From positions 373,138-437,137 of the forward strand of contig NZ_LMMZ01000023.1 in the NCBI RefSeq assembly GCF_001422885.1: a stretch of DNA of 64,000 bases. Direction: 5' to 3'. The stretch is from Methylobacterium sp. Leaf104. Its GTDB lineage: Bacteria; Pseudomonadota; Alphaproteobacteria; Rhizobiales; Beijerinckiaceae. The translations under genes were made by a program, and so were the position numbers. This document shows positions 19,119-26,150 of the stretch, piece by piece. Every line of letters starts with the position of its first letter. Position 1 is the stretch's first letter. A model generated the notes under the pieces. That model saw only the letters and a program-made list of their open reading frames with translations. It searched no databases and was not told where the DNA came from.

Positions 19119-19233
19119 GGCGGTCTCCATTGGCCATAGGGATGCGGCAGCGCAGGCCATGGCTCGCGGCTGGGTGGACGGGATTCAGGTCCGGGCTCAC
19201 GCCGTGGCGGAGACCGGCTTCGAGTTCGAAGGG

Positions 19234-19386
19234 CTAGGGGGCGTCGGCGCGTAGGGCGGACCGACGCCGCCGAACGCGGACCGTTCGGCGCGGAAGACCG
19301 CGGGAGGCATCCCGGACGTCGTGTCCGGCGAAACCGGCGCGTTTCGCAGTGTCGCGCGCGGCGCGAGAAGCTGATCCGCGTGTCAT
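19234..19386 (-). CDS. possible 50-residue basic peptide
   Basis: An ATG at 19386 lies 7 bases after GGGAGC and opens a 50-codon frame starting MTRGSASRAARDTAKRAGF. The product is Arg-rich and has no recognisable family. The good ribosome site is the only positive argument; chance is quite possible. It lies in the leader of the peroxidase gene, so it could be a leader peptide. Confidence 0.25.
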   Translation of the reverse strand: MTRGSASRAARDTAKRAGFAGHDVRDASRGLPRRTVRVRRRRSALRADAP

Positions 19387-19490
19387 CGCTTGCTCCCTTG
19401 AACCGCGTTCAAGCCCACGACTTCCGCCGCCGTCCTGTCCGACAGTTGCTAGGGCGAACCTTGCATGATTCCACCCCCGCGTGATCAGTA

Positions 19491-19536
19491 AAAAAACCCT
19501 TACGATTGGGAAAAAACCTTCCCAGGAGGGTTTTTC
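19491..19536. terminator. nested hairpin with A- and T-runs, bidirectional terminator-like
   Basis: Outer arms AAAAACCCT (19,492-19,500) and AGGGTTTTT (19,527-19,535) enclose an inner GGGAA/TTCCC stem. With T-runs on both strands it could stop transcription either way; on the minus strand it would separate the tRNA region from the peroxidase gene. Confidence 0.6.
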
Positions 19537-20175
19537 CTTCATCGGGATGCACTCCGCCGCCTCGCGCGCGTCTGCAAGGATGACGGGCGATACGGGAAGG
19601 GCGCGGTTCCAGCCTGCTGGTCGGCCACGGCCGGCCGACGTCTTCGTTGCCGGGCATCGAAACCGAGCGGACGTCGCCCGGATCTTCTTGCACCTCGCTC
19701 AGCCATGCTCACACGATAGGACACATGGTCGGTCGACGGATCGCGGACCGCGCAGCCGTGCACCCGATCCGGCTTGTCGTAGGAGCGTTCAGATGGACAT
19801 GTCCGGGGGAGCGACGCGGCAATCGCACGCCCGAAGTCGCCGGCACCGGACGCCGTGCCACGTCGAGTGGCCGGCCCGACGCGGGTCAGTCCCGCGAGGG
19901 AGTTATGAACTTGCGACGGCCGGAAACCAGATGACGAGGCGCTCGTCGCGCCGCGCCCGCCCCGGAATATCTCGATCGTTGACGCCGACCCATTCCCGCG
20001 CACCGGTCGCCAGAGATGCATCACCGCCCGACGTAGATTCTTCCTCGGCGGATCTTTCCGAGTGCCGCCATCCCGTCATCGTCCTTCGATGGGTCGCGCC
20101 CGCGTGACGCAGCCACCTTCTCCGAGCCGGTGATTTTTCGGCTTGTCCTGATTGATCGGGCACGCGACAGGAGAA

Positions 20176-20223
20176 TGGTGGGCCCGGCAGGACTCGAACC
20201 TGCAACCAGACCGTTATGAGCGG
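20176..20223 (-). tRNA. 3' half of a CAU-anticodon tRNA (tRNA-Ile2 or Met), prophage attachment site attL
   Basis: On the minus strand this reads the anticodon loop CTCATAA with the 3' anticodon stem, a variable loop, a perfect T-arm (GCAGG-TTCGAGT-CCTGC), the acceptor 3' strand CGGGCCC, discriminator A and CCA. The 5' half (D-arm and GGGCCCG acceptor strand) is absent: sequence beyond 20,224 does not match. This is the usual scar when a tyrosine integrase recombines in the 3' half of a tRNA gene. The acceptor strand fits tRNA-Ile(CAU) better than initiator tRNA, but I cannot separate Ile2 from elongator Met. Confidence 0.8.
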
Positions 20224-20267
20224 TGTGTAGGGACCGAATTCCGCAGAGGGAAGGCCGAGAACGAAGG

Positions 20268-20332
20268 CGGTACCGGAACCGCTATTCCCCCCGGTTTCCG
20301 CCCATTCCGGTTCCGGTTCGGTTCCGGTACCG
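20268..20332. repeat. 14-bp inverted repeat and GGTTCCGG direct repeats between attL and int
   Basis: Perfect inverted repeat CGGTACCGGAACCG (20,268-20,281) and CGGTTCCGGTACCG (20,319-20,332), with further GGTTCCGG-type copies inside the loop. It lies between the attachment core and the integrase stop codon, where integrase arm or excisionase sites are usually found; it could also act as the int terminator, but there is no T-run. Confidence 0.6.
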
Positions 20333-20338
20333 AAACCC

Positions 20339-21799
20339 TCAGGCGGCCTTCGCCGCGGTCGTCAGGGACCGACGCTTCAGACCGCGCCGCTTGAGCCGGG
20401 CGTCCCGGTTGGCCATCGCCAGGGCGAGGTCCTGGTCGCGGTGGTAGTGGACCGAGAAGGCGTCGTGGAGCTCAGCCGCCGGCCGCTCCCGCTTCCGTCC
20501 GCCGGCGATGCTCGCCTGATAGCTGGCGTGCCAGTGCGCGTACGTCTCCAGGAGGATGCGCTCCGACATGCCGAGGTAGTGCGCGGCATCCCAGGACCGC
20601 ACGCCGCGCTGTAGGAGCCAGCTCGCGCAGGTATGGCGGAGCATGTGCGGCGAGCCCTGGAGGCCCGCGTCCGCGAGTGCGACGCCGAACCCCTTGTTGA
20701 CCTGCTCGACCGGCGCGCCATTGAACTCGACGACGTAGTCCTTCGAGACGCCGAGGCGCTTCCACCGACGGATGTGGGCGAGGAGCCTGTCCGGGATCCG
20801 CACTGGAGGCTGCCGCTTGTTCGTCTCGCCTTGCCCGACAGCGAGACGGTGGAACATGCCCGTCTCAAGATCGAGCCAGGACCTGCCCGGGATCCGCTCG
20901 AACGCCGCCGTTGCAATCGCCCCGGCGCGGGTGCCCGTGTAGATCCCGAGCAGCGTGAACCGGGTCAGGTGCCGGTGCGGCCGCTTCTTCGATAGGACCT
21001 TCTCGCCGGCGCGCGTCGGCGAGTCCTTCCGCACCGACATGACCTCGCGCTTGCGCCACATGCCCAGCAGCAGGTGCGCCGCGTCGTGGCGGGTGAGGTG
21101 GTGCTCCTTCTTCTTGCCCTTGGCAGGCAGCGAGACCTCCACGATCTCGCGGCAGTACCCCCGGCCCCGGTGCCAGTTGATGGCCGCGCGCATGTCCTCA
21201 AGCTCGCGCCGGGCGCCCTGGGGCGAGACCGTCCGCGCCTCGTTTCCGGTATCGTCGGGGCGCGCCGACTTCCAGGCCTGACCGCAACGCCATGCCACGT
21301 ACTCGTCGCAGGAATCGCCATCGACGTCCGCGAGGGTCTTGCCCTGCCACCACTCGCCTAGCTGGACGAGGCGCGCCATGCACCTGACGGCGCGCCCCTC
21401 GTAGATGGCCGGCTTGGCGTGGACGAGGCCCGCCTTGGCGTCCTCGGCACGCAGGTCCTCGACCTTCTTCTGGACGACGCGCTCGCCCCACATGAGCAAC
21501 ACGTCGACGACGAGGATCTCGCCGGCGCCGCGGCCCTTCTGGACGGAGGGGGTGTGCTTGGCGGTGATGTAGGCGGCAAGGGCCTGATGGGCCCGCGCCT
21601 CCTCGGCCTCATTGAAGGCTAGGGCTTCGGCCTTCGCGGCGCCCTTGAGGCCGCGGACATCGCGCGCAAAGCATCCAACGGGCTTCCGGACCCCGCCGTC
21701 GTCTTTGAGGTGCCATTGGGCGAGGCGCTCGGTGCCCCCGTCCTTGCCCTGCTCGGCTGGCCTGAGCCAGAGCCTGGGCCCACTGTTCCTGCGCGGCAC
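20339..21799 (-). CDS. int: phage integrase, tyrosine recombinase
   Basis: 486 residues from a GTG at 21799 that follows GGAGGGAAGC; the protein then begins VPRRNSGPRLWL, a start typical of this integrase group. Catalytic residues visible: Arg in YTGTRAGA near 288, HMLRH near 384-388, and Tyr in LLETYAHWH near 419; the N-terminal and middle part (about 60-220) would be the arm- and core-binding domains. It catalyses recombination between attP and the tRNA attB, 115 bases from its stop codon. The start lies inside the upstream excisionase-like gene (181-base overlap), so the two are co-transcribed and probably coupled. Confidence 0.93.
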   Translation of the reverse strand: MPRRNSGPRLWLRPAEQGKDGGTERLAQWHLKDDGGVRKPVGCFARDVRGLKGAAKAEALAFNEAEEARAHQALAAYITAKHTPSVQKGRGAGEILVVDVLLMWGERVVQKKVEDLRAEDAKAGLVHAKPAIYEGRAVRCMARLVQLGEWWQGKTLADVDGDSCDEYVAWRCGQAWKSARPDDTGNEARTVSPQGARRELEDMRAAINWHRGRGYCREIVEVSLPAKGKKKEHHLTRHDAAHLLLGMWRKREVMSVRKDSPTRAGEKVLSKKRPHRHLTRFTLLGIYTGTRAGAIATAAFERIPGRSWLDLETGMFHRLAVGQGETNKRQPPVRIPDRLLAHIRRWKRLGVSKDYVVEFNGAPVEQVNKGFGVALADAGLQGSPHMLRHTCASWLLQRGVRSWDAAHYLGMSERILLETYAHWHASYQASIAGGRKRERPAAELHDAFSVHYHRDQDLALAMANRDARLKRRGLKRRSLTTAAKAA

Positions 21800-22089
21800 G
21801 CTTCCCTCCATTCCCGGATGTGTCGGCGCGTGACGACGATCTTCCTCCCGTGCCTCTCCGGCCGCAGGTCGCCCCGGTCGATAGCCTCGCGAAGCTGCCG
21901 TACCGTGAGGCTGGGCCACCAGAACGTGCCCGAGACGCCGTCATGCGTCTCGGGCACGAGGAGCTCCGGGAGCCACACCGCGGTCTCCAGGTCGAGAGGT
22001 GTCTCGTCGAGAGCGGCGGCCGCAGTACGCGGCCGCCCCTCGAAAACATCCTCTGACACGATGAGGGAAAAGGTCGTCTTCTGCGCCAT
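21619..22089 (-). CDS. excisionase-like / MerR-type wHTH protein
   Basis: 156 residues. The middle part, LTVRQLREAIDRGDLRPERHGRKI then VVTRRHIREWREA (about 62-98), is a winged-helix DNA-binding domain of the excisionase/MerR type. The last 55 residues are Ser/Pro/Arg-rich and overlap the integrase in another frame, so they are probably a by-product of the overlap rather than a domain. It would direct excision or regulate int. It is preceded by a GACCGG/CCGGTC palindrome that could be its own operator. The first 55 residues have no recognisable motif. Confidence 0.65.
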   Translation of the reverse strand: MAQKTTFSLIVSEDVFEGRPRTAAAALDETPLDLETAVWLPELLVPETHDGVSGTFWWPSLTVRQLREAIDRGDLRPERHGRKIVVTRRHIREWREACRAGTVGPGSGSGQPSRARTGAPSASPNGTSKTTAGSGSPLDALRAMSAASRAPRRPKP

Positions 22090-22107
22090 GGCACACAGTC
22101 CAGGAGA

Positions 22108-22121
22108 GACCGGAACCGGTC
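22108..22121. promoter_or_regulatory. GACCGG-AA-CCGGTC palindrome before the excisionase gene
   Basis: Perfect 6-base arms with a 2-base centre, starting 19 bases upstream of the excisionase start codon. It shares CCGGAACCGG with the inverted repeat beside attL (CCGGAACCG), so the same protein might bind both places. Confidence 0.4.
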
Positions 22122-22143
22122 AACGGTGATCGTCGCAGGTTCT

Positions 22144-22332
22144 CTACGCAGGGTTAATCGCGTTCCCCCGGGCGGGGCTCTCGCCGCCCATGAGGGGGAT
22201 GGCCACCCTCACGACCCTGTTCGCCTGGAGTGGTGTCAGGCCATGGAGCGCGGCCCGGACGGCGGGCGGGTCCGTGTCCGCCAATGCGGCCGCGAGCCTG
22301 GCCGCCCGGACCCGAGTCTCCGCGGCCGTCAC
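22144..22332 (-). CDS. small hypothetical phage protein
   Basis: 62 residues from a GTG at 22332 whose first bases overlap the upstream stop (GTGA), a strong sign of coupled translation. The product, starting VTAAETRVRAARLAAAL, is helical, ending in LTPLQANRVVRVAIPLMGGES. It is the last gene of a four-gene minus-strand operon before the excisionase. No family is recognised; a small DNA-associated regulator is a guess from location. Confidence 0.55.
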   Translation of the reverse strand: MTAAETRVRAARLAAALADTDPPAVRAALHGLTPLQANRVVRVAIPLMGGESPARGNAINPA

Positions 22333-23486
22333 GCGTACACCCCGGGGTGTCCCGCCTCCGCGGCGACGTCGGCCCGCACGAAATGGAGGGCCTCCTCCGG
22401 CGGGATCCCACACTCGCACGCGAGGCGGTACGCCAGGGCGAGGTCCTCCAGCCCGAGGCGTCCGCCAATGCGGACAGGCTCCGGCGCCCGGGCCTGGATG
22501 ACGACCCGGGACGGGGGCGGGGGCGCCGCGGGGAGCTCGACGGCCTCCCGACGGATAGCGACGACGTTGGTCTCAGGCTCTGGCACAGGGGCGGCCGGGG
22601 GCACGACCTCGACCGCCGGGGCCTCAGGCGACCGGGCCGGGGTGGCCATGAAACCGCGGTGCCCCGTCAGGCCCACGCGGCGGAGGGCCTGGTAGGCCCC
22701 GCTCTCGGAGATCCCCCAGCGCGACGCTAGCTCGGGGATGCTCGTCGTCTCCGCGTGATCGAGGCGGATCTGGTCGGCATCCGGGGCGCGGCCGCGCACG
22801 CGGGGGGCCGGGGCGGTGGCGGTCTTGGCGGGGGCGACGGTCATGGGGGCTGGCTCCTGGATTGACGGGGTGACCGGTGCCTCGGCGAGGCCCGGGAAGA
22901 CGGCGGCAATGGCGGCTGGGTCATGCCCGACGAGTGCGGCCGCGAGCTCGCCGTCGGCCTTGGGCAGGCGGTAGCGCCCGGTGCTGGGCTGATCTGGCAC
23001 CATCGCGAGGGCGACCCGCAGGACGCCAGCGACGGCGCGCTCGTGGGCATGCCGGGCCTCGATGCGGGCGGCTGCGTCGGCATCGCCCCGGTTCGCGGCG
23101 TGGCCATCCTGCGCATTGCGGCCGCGATCTCGTGGGGAAATCCGCGGCATGTCGAGGATGCCTCGCTCGTGCTCGACGCACATGAGCGTGTTCAATCCCA
23201 TGCCGGCCGCCCGCTCTCCCGCCTTGCGGGATCCCAGAACGAACCCCGCCTCGATGGCGACGGCCTCCTGCTCGGGGCTCGCCGTCCGCACCCGGCTCGA
23301 TGCAGAGACCGTCCCGGAGAGGATCGCGCGGCCGGCGCGGGCCAGGCCCCCCAGGGTCCTAGGTTCGATCCAGTGCCAGCGCTCCTCGGCCGCCTCCGCC
23401 CCGCAGGCGGCGAAGATCCTGGCGACCTTCTCGGGCGAGGGCGTCTCGTAGACGAGCTTGTTGATGCTCGCGCAGCCCTCGCCCAT
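22329..23486 (-). CDS. hypothetical phage regulator with internal helix-turn-helix
   Basis: 385 residues. The ATG at 23486 is preferred to the GTG at 23489 because GGAGG then has normal spacing; it overlaps the upstream stop. The N-terminal part (about 1-165) includes KLVYETPSPEKVARIFAACG and a Cys-containing VEHERGILDMPRI. The middle (about 240-275) holds an HTH-like stretch, SIPELASRWGISESGAYQAL, within Pro/Ala-rich linkers. The C-terminus is LGLEDLALAYRLACECGIPPEEA-like (two pieces: LALAYRLACECG and PPEEALHFV). I do not recognise the family. Position in the lysogeny-control operon suggests a DNA-binding regulator. Confidence 0.65.
   Translation of the reverse strand: MGEGCASINKLVYETPSPEKVARIFAACGAEAAEERWHWIEPRTLGGLARAGRAILSGTVSASSRVRTASPEQEAVAIEAGFVLGSRKAGERAAGMGLNTLMCVEHERGILDMPRISPRDRGRNAQDGHAANRGDADAAARIEARHAHERAVAGVLRVALAMVPDQPSTGRYRLPKADGELAAALVGHDPAAIAAVFPGLAEAPVTPSIQEPAPMTVAPAKTATAPAPRVRGRAPDADQIRLDHAETTSIPELASRWGISESGAYQALRRVGLTGHRGFMATPARSPEAPAVEVVPPAAPVPEPETNVVAIRREAVELPAAPPPPSRVVIQARAPEPVRIGGRLGLEDLALAYRLACECGIPPEEALHFVRADVAAEAGHPGVYA
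22460..22475. repeat. interrupted palindrome GTCCGC-N4-GCGGAC (family copy)
   Basis: GTCCGCCAATGCGGAC, perfect arms, inside the hypothetical regulator gene; a copy with one arm mismatch lies at 22,276-22,291. Here the reading frame across the motif differs from that in most other copies, so the conservation is at DNA level. Confidence 0.6.
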
Positions 23487-23695
23487 CACGACCTCCCGAG
23501 CGAAACGAATCGCTCAACCTTCGCGAGATCCAGCGCGGCGAGGATGGAGGCCCCGGGGGCCCGGCGCCCGGCGACGACGTCGGAGACGTATGCCGGGCTG
23601 ACACCTGCCGAGGTAGCGAACGCCCGCTGGCTACCCGCGTCCCTGATCGCCCGGGACAGGCGCAGGCGGACGTCGTCTTGCGTGAGATCGGTCAT
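23486..23695 (-). CDS. small Cro/CI-type (XRE) regulator
   Basis: 69 residues, almost entirely one helix-turn-helix domain: LSRAIRDAGSQRAFATSAGVSPAYVSDVVAG, where SQRAFATSAG / SPAYVSDVVAGRR are the two DNA-contact helices. Size and position fit a Cro-type repressor. Start and stop overlap both neighbours by 4 bases (ATGA-type junctions). It probably binds operators in the region 24,115-24,402 just upstream of the operon. Confidence 0.75.
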   Translation of the reverse strand: MTDLTQDDVRLRLSRAIRDAGSQRAFATSAGVSPAYVSDVVAGRRAPGASILAALDLAKVERFVSLGRS

Positions 23696-24114
23696 GCCGC
23701 CCTCCTCGTAGCGGCGACCCGCTCACGGGCGGCGGCGACGTCCGCCGGGCGCCTGGAGGCCCGCGGCCATTCAGTGTGCCCGCGCTCCCGCAAGAGTTTG
23801 AGCACGAGCCTGTCCGTCACGCCGGCCGCCCGGGCGGCGTACGCGACACCACCGAGGCTGAAGACCGCGTCGACCACGCCCTGCTCCTCGGCGGGCGAGA
23901 GGCGGCGGCTTGCGTTGCGCGCGCGGCCCTCGACGAGTGCGCGGCCTGCTTCGACGAGCGCGCGGACATGGCTCTCAGTGAGCCACCCGTACCTCTCGTA
24001 GAGGCACTCCCACACGCCGTGGAGCTGTTCGAGGCGGTGGTACGCCTCCAGCGGCGGGATCTGCCGGTGGAGGGATTGGTCGAGTTCGAGCTCCCTGTGA
24101 GACGCCATGCGCAC
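23692..24114 (-). CDS. hypothetical protein, first gene of lysogeny-control operon
   Basis: 140 residues from a GTG at 24114 with GGAGG 8 bases upstream; the ATG at 24108 is a possible alternative. N-terminal half: PPLEAYHRLEQLHGVWECLYERYG; C-terminal half: SLGGVAYAARAAGVTDRLVLKLLRERG, which looks like a helix-turn-helix (AYAARAAG turn VTDRLVLKLL). It could bind DNA beside the XRE protein. No named family is recognised. Confidence 0.6.
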   Translation of the reverse strand: MRMASHRELELDQSLHRQIPPLEAYHRLEQLHGVWECLYERYGWLTESHVRALVEAGRALVEGRARNASRRLSPAEEQGVVDAVFSLGGVAYAARAAGVTDRLVLKLLRERGHTEWPRASRRPADVAAARERVAATRRAA

Positions 24115-24213
24115 CGTATTACCCTCCGCTTATCCGCGTACTGGAGAGATTGTGAGAAGCGAATCACCAGAATGCCAGAGCCAACGCGGGGTCGAGCTCA
24201 AATAAATCGCCCA

Positions 24214-24241
24214 ATGGTAGCTAACTCCAGTTAGCTACCAT
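24214..24241. promoter_or_regulatory. perfect inverted repeat ATGGTAGCTAAC-N4-GTTAGCTACCAT
   Basis: 12-base arms with a 4-base centre (TCCA). A related repeat with one mismatch occurs at 59,190-59,215 (GCGTAGCTAACC / GGTCAGCTACGC). The location in the divergent control region favours an operator. Confidence 0.65.
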
Positions 24242-24274
24242 ACGGAACCGCCCGGCACCCTTATTTGCACCCGC

Positions 24275-24335
24275 ATTTCAACAACACGGTGTTGTCCAAA
24301 GCGTTGTTGAAATCGTACCTCCGCGTTGTCGAAAC
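24275..24335. promoter_or_regulatory. cluster of GTTGTYGAAA operator-like sites
   Basis: ATTTCAACAAC at 24,275-24,285, its exact reverse complement GTTGTTGAAAT at 24,303-24,313, and GTTGTCGAAAC at 24,325-24,335, the last two 22 bases apart (about two helical turns). A short ACAACAC/GTGTTGT palindrome lies at 24,281-24,295. This resembles a cooperative repressor operator array. Confidence 0.6.
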
Positions 24336-24402
24336 AAAGTCCTGGCGGTTTCCAAGGTCCGCGCTACCCTTCGCTTGTACGCGGATTTGTGGAGACGATT
24401 CG

Positions 24403-25239
24403 ATGAACACCTGCGAGATGAACACCGCCGGCCCGCCCGAGGCCTTCGACCTTACTTGGGCTATCCGCAAGGAGATCCCCGACGGCCGCGTCCTCTACGT
24501 CGCGGAGGCGTCGACGCCCGAGTTCGAACAGGCCTGGAAGGTGATCGGGATGGAGATCAGGCATTTGGGCTTCAGCCTCACCGAAGGGCGGCCCGGGGAT
24601 GGTTGGACGGGGTCGAGGCCCACGTTCTGGCTGGCGAAGGCAGGCTGGAGCGTCCCGGCCTGGGCGCGCTACCAGGCGCTCCTGCCGGCCGCCATCAAAA
24701 GGGTCGCGGAGTACGAAGAGATGCAGGAGCGCATCAAGGCTAGCTGGGCCGCAGACCGGGCCGCAAAGGCGGCCTTCGTCCCGAACGCACGCGCCGCGGC
24801 CCGAGCGAGTCTCGATGCCCGCCCGTGGGCATGGACCAAGGCGGAGAACGCCGCCGAGGCCGAGGCCCTCCTCGCGCGTGAGGACCTCGACACCGCCGGT
24901 GCGAGGAGGTTGAACAAGTTGACCCGTGCGGCGGACGGGAACGTGGAGCGCGCCCGGGCCACCGCCGCGACCGCCTCCACGGCCGAACTCTCCCGGGCAG
25001 GGGATGCCCGGGTCCGGGAGGCTGCCCGGGAAGCGGTCGCGCTGCTCACAGGCAAGGACCTCGACCGCGCCACGACTACGAACCATGAGGGGTGGGGTAG
25101 GTCGACCTCGATCCTTGGGCACGTCCTCGCGGACATGGGCGAGCTCGACGAGGCGCAGGCGTCCCACGCCCTGAGGATCCTCAAGACACACAGGCGCCAG
25201 TTGCCGGCCGAGTTGGCGGTGCGGGTGTTCGGGTCCTAG
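24403..25239 (+). CDS. hypothetical early protein, Ala/Arg-rich helical
   Basis: 278 residues from the ATG at 24403 (GGAGACG 7 bases upstream); an in-frame start at 24265 would read through the operator cluster and is rejected. The N-terminal domain (about 1-100) contains WAIRKEIPDGRVLYVAEA and WLAKAGWSVPAWARYQAL; the C-terminal part (about 105-275) is predominantly charged helix, ending LRILKTHRRQLPAELAVRVFG. It is divergent from the control operon and overlaps the end of the next, convergent gene by 4 bases. Family not recognised; expressed from the switch region, so a regulator or early function is likely. Confidence 0.6.
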   Translation: MNTCEMNTAGPPEAFDLTWAIRKEIPDGRVLYVAEASTPEFEQAWKVIGMEIRHLGFSLTEGRPGDGWTGSRPTFWLAKAGWSVPAWARYQALLPAAIKRVAEYEEMQERIKASWAADRAAKAAFVPNARAAARASLDARPWAWTKAENAAEAEALLAREDLDTAGARRLNKLTRAADGNVERARATAATASTAELSRAGDARVREAAREAVALLTGKDLDRATTTNHEGWGRSTSILGHVLADMGELDEAQASHALRILKTHRRQLPAELAVRVFGS

Positions 25240-25646
25240 CCGGACTTGGGCTGCACGGTCAGGGTGGCCTCGTAGCCACAAGCGTCAAGGGCGGCGAGGA
25301 GGCGGGCGAGACCCCACCCCTCGAACGCCTCGGCACGAATTTCTGACCTCACCTTGGGGGACCGGACGCCTTGGCCGAGGGCGGCCGGATATGCGGACGG
25401 GAGGCGTTTGCAGACTCGCTCCCGGGCGCCGGGCTTCTCGACCTGGCCTGCCACGAGGGCGAGGAGCCGGTCCTCCATGGAGGCCGCGGCCCGGGCCCCG
25501 GCGGCCGCATCGTACCGGGCGATGATCTGATCGCCCCGGGTACGGGTCTCGCGTTTCGTGGTCACCAAGAGCCCCGCCAGCGTCCGGCACAGGGCGGCGT
25601 GTTCGGGGTAGCGCGCCTCAGTGGCGTATGACGTGGCGGTGGGCAC
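25236..25646 (-). CDS. XRE-like protein (antitoxin/HigA-type C-terminal fold)
   Basis: 136 residues from a GTG at 25646. The last 55 residues, with LGQGVRSPKVRSEIRA then LARLLAALDACGYEATLTV, match the layout of XRE antitoxin-type proteins (helix-turn-helix, then LxxLLxxLxALGxxVxI strand). The N-terminal half is helical and Ala-rich (YDAAAGARAAASMEDRLLAL). It may be an autonomous regulator; no toxin partner is evident next to it. The 12-base sequence ATCACCAGAATG lies 27 bases upstream and recurs before the control operon. Stops converge with the plus-strand gene ending at 25239. Confidence 0.5.
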   Translation of the reverse strand: MPTATSYATEARYPEHAALCRTLAGLLVTTKRETRTRGDQIIARYDAAAGARAAASMEDRLLALVAGQVEKPGARERVCKRLPSAYPAALGQGVRSPKVRSEIRAEAFEGWGLARLLAALDACGYEATLTVQPKSG

Positions 25647-25672
25647 GGGAGGGCTCCGGAGGCGAATCGCCT

Positions 25673-25684
25673 ATCACCAGAATG
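25673..25684. promoter_or_regulatory. ATCACCAGAATG shared upstream motif
   Basis: The same 12 bases occur at 24,163-24,174; both copies precede minus-strand regulatory genes (27 and 49 bases before the start codons). The upstream part here is GGCGA-A-TCGCC, a short palindrome. Candidate shared operator or promoter element. Confidence 0.4.
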
Positions 25685-25732
25685 TACGGTCGTAAGCCGC
25701 TGCCACAATGGGGGAATTCCCTCAAACTGGCC

Positions 25733-26062
25733 TCAGGCGGCCATCGCAAGCGCGCGGGCCGGGCGGGAAGCGGCCGTCCTCGTCATGCGGGACTGGACCG
25801 GGGCGCCGGAGACGGTGATCGAGACCGGGATACCGAGGGCCTGGGCGACGTCGATGAAGGTGGCGGGCGACCATCGGATCGCCGTGGGGCCTTCCAAGAG
25901 CTTCCACTTCTTGTGCCGGTCGAACCGCAATCCCGTGAGGGCGGCGACCTCGTCGTTCGTCAAGCCGCGCTCATGGATGACCCGGATCACCTCGCCGTGG
26001 AGGTGATCTCGGACCGCGTTCAGGAGGGCGCCGGCGCCGGACAAATCGCTCATGGGGGCCAT
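25733..26062 (-). CDS. XRE-like regulator
   Basis: 109 residues from the ATG at 26062 (GGGGG before it; ATG at 26053 also possible). HLHGEVIRVIHERGLTNDEVAALTG is a first HTH helix pair (NDEVAALTG), followed by LRFDRHKKWKLLEG and SPATFIDVAQALGIPVSITVS, the usual XRE ending. The C-terminal tail is basic (SRMTRTAASRPARALAMAA). It is a probable DNA-binding regulator of the adjacent late operon or of itself; the region just upstream holds nested repeats at 26,151-26,219. Confidence 0.6.
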   Translation of the reverse strand: MAPMSDLSGAGALLNAVRDHLHGEVIRVIHERGLTNDEVAALTGLRFDRHKKWKLLEGPTAIRWSPATFIDVAQALGIPVSITVSGAPVQSRMTRTAASRPARALAMAA

Positions 26063-26150
26063 TGTGCCCCCAAGGTCGGCATACTCAATCCTGCGCGCGA
26101 GGGTCGTTCCCCCGTCCTGGGGAACCACGGGCCGCGAATGGTCCAACAAT

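Larger units (their letters stand above)
19119..20175. other. about 1 kb host intergenic region
   Basis: Between the peroxidase start and the tRNA fragment. It should contain the peroxidase promoter and it holds a large hairpin near 19,491-19,536. One doubtful 50-codon minus frame is listed separately. The other open frames have the Arg/Pro/Ser-rich look of non-coding GC-rich DNA. I see no intact RNA gene. Confidence 0.55.
24115..24402. promoter_or_regulatory. divergent control region with several operator-like repeats
   Basis: 288 bases between the minus-strand control operon and a plus-strand gene, markedly richer in A and T than its surroundings. It holds ATCACCAGAATG (24,163-24,174), a 12-base-arm palindrome (24,214-24,241) and three GTTGTYGAAA-type sites (24,275-24,335). 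It should contain the two opposing promoters of the lysis/lysogeny switch; exact boxes cannot be fixed by eye. Confidence 0.7.

Noticed and set aside
8169..19139. Very long plus-strand open frames opposite the peroxidase and RTX genes (thousands of codons)
   Set aside because: They are antisense images of Asp/Gly-rich RTX genes in GC-rich DNA (strings of VVVAG, RDDV and similar) with no ribosome sites or domain motifs; the minus-strand frames carry clear domains.
20152..20394. Plus-strand frame reading WARQDSNLQP across the left attachment site
   Set aside because: This peptide is the well-known translation of the antisense of a tRNA 3' end, not a gene.
24265..24402. N-terminal extension of the plus-strand early gene to a start at 24,265
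   Set aside because: The extra codons run through operator repeats, have poor protein character and lack a ribosome site; GGAGACG supports 24,403.
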